A stretch of DNA of 9,874 nt, taken from positions 1 through 9,874 of the forward strand of contig JABEVH010000208.1 in assembly GCA_013043915.1 (NCBI GenBank), given 5' to 3'. The position numbers and the translations under genes were made by a program. The stretch's first letter is position 1. Each line of letters begins with the position of its first letter. The DNA is from Pseudomonadales bacterium. GTDB lineage: Bacteria; Pseudomonadota; Gammaproteobacteria; Pseudomonadales; Moraxellaceae. The notes under the pieces are model-generated. The model saw only the letters and a program-made list of their open reading frames with translations, ran no database searches and was not told where the DNA came from. Of the stretch, positions 1 through 6,227 are shown one piece after another.

Positions 1-1351
1 AAGCCAGCCGCTGCGCATCATCAGGAGCTGAGGCAATCACCAGTCGGTAATCAACACGCACCCACAAATAAGCCGACACCATGATGTCATGACGCGTATC
101 ACGACAAACCAGAGCCTCTTTCAGGCAGGTAAGAAACTGCTGAGGAAGTTCATCACGGTACCATGTTTTGGGAATAAAGAGGGTCAGGTAAACAAATCGG
201 TCATAACGATCTGACCACCAGATAAACTTGCAACGACGCGGCTGCCGCTGTGCCACCATGCTCATCAGCGAAGGGGCTAAATCAGATGCAGATGCCATCA
301 GCAAACGATTACGCGGCAAAAAGCGCAATAGCCGTTCCAGGTTGCGCGCATCGGCACTTAAGGGGTGAAATCCGCAAAGATTGCGCAGCGTAGCGAGCTT
401 CTCGCGCATCACCGGGATATTGACAGGATCCGACTGATTCATGCGTGAGGTATAAAGACCCACAACCCTAAGTTCAGCAACCACCTGCCCCTGTTCATCC
501 CAGCGACGCAAGGCAACCAAGTCACAGAATTCATCATGATTGACCGGAGAACGATTTGGTATCTGGGCAAAAGCCACACGACCATAACCAGGACGGGCAA
601 AAAGATCATGTTCCTGCAAACAGTCAATACCTGGCTCTATCGCCAGCCAACCAAGTTCAGAACCTGACCGCAACACCCGCTCACCATGGTTGATATCCCA
701 GGATTTCATGCCAAGCAGCAGCATATTCTCCTGCAAGATCCAGCTGATAAATGCATAAAACTCGAGATTCTCCTCCTTGCCCTGATCCCGCTCTACAAAG
801 CGCAAAGCCTGCATGGACTCCCGCGCTAGGGACTCGCGCATCAAACCAAAATCCTGTACCACCTTACCGAGAACTCGCATGACCTGCTCGAGTTGTCGCT
901 GTAACTGTTCGCGCCCATGCGCTGATAATTCCGGCACATGAATCTGCAGGGCGACCCGGTAACGAGAACTGCCGGCATGCGCCAGCGATTGATCGATGAC
1001 CAGCAACGGTTTATGTCCACAACGGTTCAGATGCATGCGCAACGTGTTGAGCAAGAAGGGAGTTTCTTCTCCCAACATATCAATACAGGTCGTGGGGGTA
1101 GCATAAGCCTGCAAGGCAGGGCGTACCTGAAGCTCCAGAGAGTGCCGACCGGATGTCTGCACAAAATGCCAGAGGGTCACCAACTCAGGTGCTAGGCTCT
1201 CTGCATTAAAACGTTGCAATTCCTGATCAAGCAGTCCATGAAATACCTGGCTTACAAACAGATCGAAGCGATTGACATCAGCCTGTTCGCCATAAATATG
1301 GCGACAGGCTGACCTCAAGGTGGTCTCATATTCCGACCAGTCTCCTGGCAT
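1..1351 (-). CDS. NAD-specific glutamate dehydrogenase, large (180-kDa) class, N-terminal part
   Basis: Large NAD-dependent glutamate dehydrogenases oxidise glutamate to 2-oxoglutarate and ammonia in the cytoplasm. Members are about 1,600 residues; only the first 450 are here, uninterrupted, running off the left edge. I read the frame by hand from ATG at 1351. Family landmarks of the N-terminal regulatory (ACT-like) region appear in order: TLWHFVQ near 59-65, ETPFLLNTLRMHLNR at 96-110, an EFYAFISWILQEN segment at 197-209 (where relatives have a conserved region ending in FTFLGYR), RVVGLYTS at 295-302, IPVMREKLATL at 312-322, and the DRYDRFVYLTLFIPKTWY stretch at 381-398. The catalytic Rossmann part lies outside the window. 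The start is set by an AAGGTG ribosome site 8 nt upstream, inside the last codons of the RND gene, whose stop is only 2 nt before this ATG. Several motifs are weaker than usual, for example LLLGMKS in place of FTFLGYR, so it may be a divergent paralogue. Family assignment is confident; full-length activity cannot be judged. Confidence 0.85.
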   Translation of the reverse strand, partial: MPGDWSEYETTLRSACRHIYGEQADVNRFDLFVSQVFHGLLDQELQRFNAESLAPELVTLWHFVQTSGRHSLELQVRPALQAYATPTTCIDMLGEETPFLLNTLRMHLNRCGHKPLLVIDQSLAHAGSSRYRVALQIHVPELSAHGREQLQRQLEQVMRVLGKVVQDFGLMRESLARESMQALRFVERDQGKEENLEFYAFISWILQENMLLLGMKSWDINHGERVLRSGSELGWLAIEPGIDCLQEHDLFARPGYGRVAFAQIPNRSPVNHDEFCDLVALRRWDEQGQVVAELRVVGLYTSRMNQSDPVNIPVMREKLATLRNLCGFHPLSADARNLERLLRFLPRNRLLMASASDLAPSLMSMVAQRQPRRCKFIWWSDRYDRFVYLTLFIPKTWYRDELPQQFLTCLKEALVCRDTRHDIMVSAYLWVRVDYRLVIASAPDDAQRLA

Positions 1352-1353
1352 AT

Positions 1354-3666
1354 TCAAGACACCTTTTTAACTTTAACCAAAAAGTGCGCAAAAGCCGGGA
1401 GCAAGATCAATGCGCCCAACATGTTCCAGAGAAACATGAAGGTCAACAGCAACCCCATATCTGCCTGGAACTTGATCGGTGATAGCACCCAGGTGCATAC
1501 ACCGATGGCCAGTGTCAGACCGGTAAAACTAACGGCTCTGCCGGTACTGGCCAAGGTCTGTTCATAGGCCTTTTCCAGACTCAATCCCTGTTTCAAATAA
1601 CTTTCCAGGCGGGCGTAGATATAGATGCCGTAATCCACACCGATGCCGACACCCAGCGCAATCACCGGCAAAGTTGCCACCTTAACCCCGATACCCAATT
1701 CAGTCATCAAGGCTTCACAGAGGAAGGAGGTCACGACCAACGGAGCCACGATGCAGACCACCGGCCGCCAACTTCTAAATGCCAGCAGGCTGATCACGAT
1801 GACCACAGTATATACCAGCATCAGCATGGGGTCTTTGGAAGCTGAAATGACATCGTTAGTGGCGGCTTCTATACCGGCATTACCCGAAGCCAATAGCAAT
1901 TGCACATGGGGATTGGGGTGGGCACGACGGAACGACTTAACGGCATCCGTGACACGGGTCAAGGTCTCGGCTTTATGGTCATTCAGGAATACAAATACCG
2001 GCACCAGATCACAATTATCTGAATACAGATCCGTCAGGCGGCTGGTCGCATCGTTCAGCACACGATCATCATTAACGATGGTGGACCACTTGGGACTACT
2101 TTCATTATAGCCCACCAGCACACGCTTGGTACCCGTCACCAGCGACTTGGCGGACTGCACACCAGGCACATTATCCAGATACCATTGCAGCTGATCAATC
2201 GTCTCTAGGGTGGCAAAACTACCACACATCTGCGGGGGGGTTTTCACCAACACCACCAACACATCAGCAGAAATCGAGTAATGATCAGTGATATAGCGAT
2301 CATCGCGGTTGTAGCGTGAGTCCGCTTTCAATTCAGGAGCACCACGATCTAAGTCGCCGATCTTAAGACCCTGAGCCACCCAGATTGACCCCCCTAGCAT
2401 TAACATGGCTAAAATAATAGCCACCGTAGCCTGAGGGCGACGGGTCATATGCACCATCAACGCCCAAATTCCCCGCGTAGTCGCTTTATGATGTGCACGG
2501 GCTATGGCGCGTTGGCTAATGCGGAAATAGGACATCAGCACCGGCAACAGGATGAAGTTGGTGAGCAAAATCAAGGCGACACCGATACTGGCACTGATAG
2601 CCATGCTCTGTATGACCTGGATATGTATCATCAGCAGGGTCAGAAAACCCAGGGCTTCCATAGCCAGACCGATAAAACCTGCCTTGATCAGTGAAGAGAA
2701 GGCATGACGGGCGGCGACCTCAGGCTGGGTATCCCCTTCCTGATACTGCACCGCCACCATGTTGACCACCTGCACACTGTGGCTGACCGCGATGGCAAAA
2801 ACCAGAAAGGGTACCAGCATGGAATAGGGGTCCATGCCAAAACCATGAATACCGACCACGCCCAGCAACCCCATGATACCTTGCTGCCAGATCACGGCAA
2901 TCAGCGAACAGAACACCACGGTCAGAGCACTGATCAGGTCACCAAAATCCCATAACAGCAGCAAAAATGTCAGTAACATGGCCGCCAGGAAGAAGATAAC
3001 AATCTTGCTGCCGCCCGCGATCAGATCACCGACTTTTTTTGCAAACCCATTGATGTGAACTTCATAAGCCCCCTGACCGTACTGCCGGCTCAGCGCATTG
3101 AGTTGGGCGGATAAATCCTGGTAGTTGAACTGCCCTTCAATCAAGGGAGCATCAATCATGCTGGAATGAAAATCATCAGCCACCAAAGTACCTACTTGCC
3201 CTGAGCGCAGGACATTGGTCCTTAACTGGCTAAGACTGTTGGCATCACCATTGTAGGTTTCAGGAATAACTTCACCACCCACAAAGCCATCTTTAGTCAC
3301 ATCCAGCCAGCGCACATTGGGGGTCCATAGCGACTTGAGCTTAGACTTATCCACGCCAGGCAATTCAGCCACCTGATCATTCAGGCGCTTAAGATTCTGC
3401 ATGTAATCAGCATTAAAGATGTCCTGAGACTGTCCCTTTTTCAAGGCCAGCACGATATGAACATCGTTACCCAAGCCCAACTCATCCTGGTACGCCAGCA
3501 AGTTCTTGATGTACTCATGACCCTGCGGCACCATGCGAGACAAACCGGTATCCAGCTTAAGCTGCGATACCCCAAAAATCATGCCCAAGGTCAATAACGC
3601 AAACACGGTGATCACCAAACCGCGTGAAGCAAAGACCCAACGTTCCAGAATGGACGGTTTATTCAT
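1354..3666 (-). CDS. RND superfamily transporter, MMPL/HpnN-like (COG1033 type), inner membrane
   Basis: This 770-residue protein has the classic duplicated RND plan. TM1 is about 16-36, periplasmic loop 1 about 37-220, and TM2-TM6 lie within about 221-380. TM7 is about 413-434, periplasmic loop 2 about 435-611, and TM8-TM12 lie within about 612-765. Each half carries one large loop, as in MMPL and HpnN lipid transporters; it is not a tripartite drug-efflux pump of about 1,000 residues. TM10 has GVGIGVDYGIYIYARL, with Asp678-Tyr679 in the usual proton-relay place. The matching TM4 segment reads AIAVSHSVQ, with His296 and no Asp. Loop 2 holds the only two periplasmic cysteines, C481 and C552. 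The start is supported by GAGGG 6 nt upstream, 15 nt after the stop of the propeller gene. Family knowledge suggests proton-driven movement of a hydrophobic molecule from or to the inner membrane. Neighbouring periplasmic and outer-membrane proteins suggest it powers the whole cassette. The substrate is unknown. Confidence 0.9.
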   Translation of the reverse strand: MNKPSILERWVFASRGLVITVFALLTLGMIFGVSQLKLDTGLSRMVPQGHEYIKNLLAYQDELGLGNDVHIVLALKKGQSQDIFNADYMQNLKRLNDQVAELPGVDKSKLKSLWTPNVRWLDVTKDGFVGGEVIPETYNGDANSLSQLRTNVLRSGQVGTLVADDFHSSMIDAPLIEGQFNYQDLSAQLNALSRQYGQGAYEVHINGFAKKVGDLIAGGSKIVIFFLAAMLLTFLLLLWDFGDLISALTVVFCSLIAVIWQQGIMGLLGVVGIHGFGMDPYSMLVPFLVFAIAVSHSVQVVNMVAVQYQEGDTQPEVAARHAFSSLIKAGFIGLAMEALGFLTLLMIHIQVIQSMAISASIGVALILLTNFILLPVLMSYFRISQRAIARAHHKATTRGIWALMVHMTRRPQATVAIILAMLMLGGSIWVAQGLKIGDLDRGAPELKADSRYNRDDRYITDHYSISADVLVVLVKTPPQMCGSFATLETIDQLQWYLDNVPGVQSAKSLVTGTKRVLVGYNESSPKWSTIVNDDRVLNDATSRLTDLYSDNCDLVPVFVFLNDHKAETLTRVTDAVKSFRRAHPNPHVQLLLASGNAGIEAATNDVISASKDPMLMLVYTVVIVISLLAFRSWRPVVCIVAPLVVTSFLCEALMTELGIGVKVATLPVIALGVGIGVDYGIYIYARLESYLKQGLSLEKAYEQTLASTGRAVSFTGLTLAIGVCTWVLSPIKFQADMGLLLTFMFLWNMLGALILLPAFAHFLVKVKKVS
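1360..1365 (-). promoter_or_regulatory. Ribosome binding site of the glutamate dehydrogenase gene
   Basis: AAGGTG on the minus strand lies 8 nt before the ATG at 1351 and within the final codons of the RND transporter gene. It fixes the dehydrogenase start. It also implies that ribosomes finishing the transporter can reinitiate on the next gene. Confidence 0.6.
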
Positions 3667-3681
3667 GTCGGACCCTCGCGA

Positions 3682-4659
3682 TCAATGACCCAGATTTAAA
3701 AGGTGAGCACCGCCCTCGCCTACCGCGAGGAATTGCCCCTGATGCATAGCCAGCACATCAACCAGCTTGAGCCGGTCTGCCTGAGGATGGACCTCAAAAT
3801 GCATACCCTCATCATGGCTGATCAATACTTGGCCCGCATTACCCACAGCTACAATTTCATGGTTGTTGCCTCCCACCAGGGCATTAATGCCTGATGTCAG
3901 ACCGCTGTTGATACTGAGCCAGCTTGTACCCTCATCCGTAGAACGGAATAGACCGCCACCTAGCCCATAGACATACAACTGCCCATTGGCTAAATCGCAC
4001 ACTCCAAACAGGGAAGCATCCGTAGGAGAATTCAATTTCACCCAGGTCTTTCCAGCGTCCGTAGAATGAAATATTAGACCCTTTTCCCCCGCCACAAACA
4101 AGGATTGGGGATTTACCACTGATGCCGTGATGGCATTAAGGTGTAAACCATCGGGATTAGGCAGGGAGCTGTCCATATTGACCCAGGTTTTACCTCCATC
4201 CTCCGTGCGCAAAACAAAGCCATACGCACCTACCGCCACGACCGTCTGTGCATTGACCGCCACCACGGACAACAACGGTGTCCCTTTATGAGCATCGGAG
4301 CCTTCGGCCACATGTTGTAGCGTCCAGGTATGACCACCGTCGGTAGTCGCTACGACAACCCCCTCATGCCCTACTGCCCAACCATGTTGTTCATCCGCGA
4401 AAGCCACGCTGGTCAACATAACTGAGGTCGGTGTATGCACTTGTTGCCAATGCTGCCCCTGATCATCTGACAATAAAATGACACCATGTTCTCCTGCAGC
4501 AACTAACCGCTGCCCCGCTTTGGCCACCGACAACAACAAGGCCTGATGGGCTCGTGTCGTCATGATGGCAGGCAAATGCGCTGGGGAAAGATCAGCATCC
4601 GCCAAGGCCACCACCGAGGTAGAACCCATCCATAATCCCATAACAAGATGTTTCAGCAT
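3682..4659 (-). CDS. Secreted Ycf48-like seven-blade beta-propeller (BNR/Asp-box repeats)
   Basis: This 325-residue protein has a signal peptide that probably ends at Ala20 (VVALA followed by DADL). The mature part is a run of propeller blades. Six Asp-box motifs of the form S/T-x-D-x-G-x-x-W are visible: SDDQGQHW (64-71), TTDGGHTW (105-112), TEDGGKTW (152-159), STDAGKTW (199-206), STDEGTSW (240-247) and the degenerate SHDEGMHF (281-288). A final GEGGAHLL near 314-321 makes a seventh blade likely. Relatives include Ycf48/HCF136, a photosystem II assembly factor. Nothing here is photosynthetic, so automatic naming as a photosystem protein would mislead. The propeller probably acts in the periplasm as a binding or assembly scaffold for the RND transporter encoded 15 nt downstream. 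The ATG at 4659 is preceded by AAGGCGG at 7 nt. The mature protein has one cysteine (C221). The fold is confident; the role is inference. Confidence 0.88.
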   Translation of the reverse strand: MLKHLVMGLWMGSTSVVALADADLSPAHLPAIMTTRAHQALLLSVAKAGQRLVAAGEHGVILLSDDQGQHWQQVHTPTSVMLTSVAFADEQHGWAVGHEGVVVATTDGGHTWTLQHVAEGSDAHKGTPLLSVVAVNAQTVVAVGAYGFVLRTEDGGKTWVNMDSSLPNPDGLHLNAITASVVNPQSLFVAGEKGLIFHSTDAGKTWVKLNSPTDASLFGVCDLANGQLYVYGLGGGLFRSTDEGTSWLSINSGLTSGINALVGGNNHEIVAVGNAGQVLISHDEGMHFEVHPQADRLKLVDVLAMHQGQFLAVGEGGAHLLNLGH

Positions 4660-4683
4660 GATAAAACCGCCTTATGCTGTGCA

Positions 4684-4701
4684 CTCCAGTCAAAGCTGGA
4701 G
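4684..4701 (-). repeat. Small intergenic hairpin between DUF1329 and propeller genes
   Basis: In the minus-strand transcript, CTCCAG and CTGGAG form a 6-bp stem around a 6-nt loop, extendable by one G-U pair. It lies 24 nt upstream of the propeller start and 16 nt after a stronger hairpin. No U-run follows, so it is not a standard terminator. Confidence 0.5.
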
Positions 4702-4717
4702 CTTGAGAATACTGCGA

Positions 4718-4742
4718 CTGCCTCCCTCCCTCAGGAAGGCAG
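4718..4742 (-). repeat. Strong intergenic hairpin after the DUF1329 gene
   Basis: In the transcript, CTGCCTTCCT pairs with AGGGAGGCAG over 10 bp (one G-U pair) around the loop GAGGG, starting 8 nt after the DUF1329 stop. It has no downstream U-run. It could protect the 3' end of an upstream processed message or lower expression of the two downstream genes, as seen in other operons with intergenic stem-loops. It could also be a leaky terminator. Confidence 0.55.
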
Positions 4743-4750
4743 CCAGACTT

Positions 4751-6142
4751 TCAGCGCGTACCGCGGCGACGCAAGGCAGCCGGAGTGAAATACTCATCGC
4801 CAGGTGTAGGCTTGGTAGCATCAAACTCTATCGACTCTTCATTGGTCATGCCCATGACATGATAACGATGCGCCTGCAAATCAAAGAAAGCATCCGACGT
4901 AGACCACATCATCGGAACTTCCCAGTACTCTTTCGGGAAAGCCAAACTTACGCGCCAGAGCTCACCACGGTTGTCATACTGATCAGCTTCAACAATCTGC
5001 CAGCTGTCTTCGTCGATATAGAAGCGACGTTTGGAGTAAATGTGGCGCTTACCCGAGCGCAAGGTACCTTCAACAATCAGGACACGGTGCATTTCCCAAC
5101 GTTCATAGCGCGGATTCATGACATCGGGAGTCAAGAGTTCACGGTACTTAACCTTGGGGCTACTCAAGGCGTAATCGTTATAAGGAATCAGCATTTCCTT
5201 TTTGCCCAAGAGTTTCCACTGATAGCGATCCGGGGCACCGTTGTACATATCCGTATCATCGGCGGTACGCAAGCCATCGGCATCAGCGATCGGCGTATCG
5301 TAAGAAAGGTTAGGAGCCTGGCGAACACGGCGTTGACCGGCGTTATAGCCCCAGGCTTTACGCTCATCCTTGCGCTGATCCAAAGTTTCCCATACCAGCA
5401 CAGCTCCACCGGCCAAACGTGCCGGTGCCAGCTGCACCGAGAGGTAATAGAACAAGATATTATGCAGTTCTGCCAAGGACTTGATCTTGGGATCGTAGTA
5501 CTTGAAGTAGATTTCCTGATCATTACTGGTCAGCGCATAAGATCCATTTTGCTGCACTGCCACTTCAGAAGCACGGCGTATCACATAAACGCCACGGAAA
5601 CGGGTGATATGATTCCATACCGCCTCCAGTGCTTGATCTGAGTTGCTGCCGGATAGTATGGGGAAAGGCGTGCCTCCCACGCAGTTATCCATGGCCCAGC
5701 CACGCAATTGTGCGGTGACTGCACAACGTTTGGTGTTGTCAGCTACGCGCTGAGGAACGGCCAGGGTTCGATGGGAAGGATAGATCTGCAGGTAAAAATT
5801 CTGCGGATACTCCTTCAGCATCGCCTGCACACCCCCACCTAAATATTGGGCATACTTGGCCATATTGGCCGCATTGATGATCAGCAAAGGCCTTTCGCTG
5901 GCAAACGGATCAGGATGATGCTCAGGCGGGCGGTAATTTTTAGGAGCTTGCGCATCGGTCAACCCTCCCGTCCAGGCGGGAATGCCATCCCATCCGCTCT
6001 TCCCGTTACCTGCGATATCCCCCCCCAAGGGTGTCAATGACACTCCCAGTTTGGCAGCATCACCAGGGGACACCCCAGCAACTGCCGACAGGCTTAGGGT
6101 TAGCGAAAAAATCGCACCCCATGACGTAAGTCGTTTAAGCAT
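4751..6142 (-). CDS. Secreted DUF1329 family protein
   Basis: This 463-residue protein has a signal peptide (MLKRLTSWGAIFSLTLSLSAVA, cleavage near residue 22) and no lipobox cysteine, so a soluble periplasmic or outer-membrane-associated form is likely. Family landmarks are clear: AAKLGVSLTPLGG (29-41), GIPAWTGGL (53-61), HPDPF (66-70), and the core block AWGYNAGQRRVRQAP (263-277) followed by YDTP (281-284). DUF1329 proteins are usually found beside DUF1302 genes. From memory, their fold has been likened to LolA/LolB lipid- and lipoprotein-carrying half-barrels, which I cannot check here. I chose ATG at 6142 over the TTG ten codons upstream because GAGGAAG sits 6 nt before it and the signal peptide begins there. 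The mature protein has exactly two cysteines (C140, C154), a likely disulfide. A run of eight G residues lies at codons 39-42. Expected role: periplasmic carrier between the RND transporter and the DUF1302 protein. That role is inference. Confidence 0.9.
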   Translation of the reverse strand: MLKRLTSWGAIFSLTLSLSAVAGVSPGDAAKLGVSLTPLGGDIAGNGKSGWDGIPAWTGGLTDAQAPKNYRPPEHHPDPFASERPLLIINAANMAKYAQYLGGGVQAMLKEYPQNFYLQIYPSHRTLAVPQRVADNTKRCAVTAQLRGWAMDNCVGGTPFPILSGSNSDQALEAVWNHITRFRGVYVIRRASEVAVQQNGSYALTSNDQEIYFKYYDPKIKSLAELHNILFYYLSVQLAPARLAGGAVLVWETLDQRKDERKAWGYNAGQRRVRQAPNLSYDTPIADADGLRTADDTDMYNGAPDRYQWKLLGKKEMLIPYNDYALSSPKVKYRELLTPDVMNPRYERWEMHRVLIVEGTLRSGKRHIYSKRRFYIDEDSWQIVEADQYDNRGELWRVSLAFPKEYWEVPMMWSTSDAFFDLQAHRYHVMGMTNEESIEFDATKPTPGDEYFTPAALRRRGTR

Positions 6143-6148
6143 AGTTAT

Positions 6149-6155
6149 CTTCCTC
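6149..6155 (-). promoter_or_regulatory. Ribosome binding site deciding the DUF1329 start
   Basis: GAGGAAG on the minus strand lies 6 nt before ATG 6142. The possible upstream TTG start at 6172 would leave this site inside the coding region and add ten charged or polar residues before the signal peptide, so 6142 is preferred. Confidence 0.7.
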
Positions 6156-6175
6156 GAACGGACAGTCAGCAAGAA

Positions 6176-6212
6176 GTGTAGATGCCGTCAAAAATTTTGC
6201 CTGCATCTACAC
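6176..6212 (-). repeat. Intergenic inverted repeat between DUF1302 and DUF1329 genes
   Basis: The arms GTGTAGATGC and GCATCTACAC are perfectly complementary over 10 bp, separated by 17 nt that contain an A/T-rich CAAAATTTTTG core. It lies 15 nt after the DUF1302 stop and 33 nt before the DUF1329 ATG. No U-run follows the closing arm. It is best read as an RNA hairpin that shapes message stability or relative expression of the barrel and carrier genes. A protein operator is also possible. Confidence 0.6.
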
Positions 6213-6227
6213 CACATTTCATGAAGA

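Noticed and set aside
439..1195. Short open frames on both strands within the left end
   Set aside because: All overlap the continuous 450-codon dehydrogenase frame, whose family motifs are clear; they have no independent support.
1643..2110. A 155-codon plus-strand open frame
   Set aside because: It is antisense to the well-supported RND transporter, and its composition (Thr/Ser-rich, no motif) is typical of a shadow frame.
3682..4659. Photosystem II assembly factor
   Set aside because: The Ycf48-like fold is real, but no photosynthesis gene is nearby and the neighbours are envelope transport proteins. The name would transfer a function without support.
4562..5641. A 359-codon open frame on the plus strand
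   Set aside because: It lies wholly antisense to the DUF1329 and propeller genes, which have clear family motifs, signal peptides and ribosome sites. Its translation shows no domain or signal, so it is a codon-bias shadow.
6143..6172. TTG at 6172 as the DUF1329 start
   Set aside because: It would place ten polar residues ahead of the signal peptide and bury the GAGGAAG ribosome site in the coding region. ATG 6142 fits both signals better.
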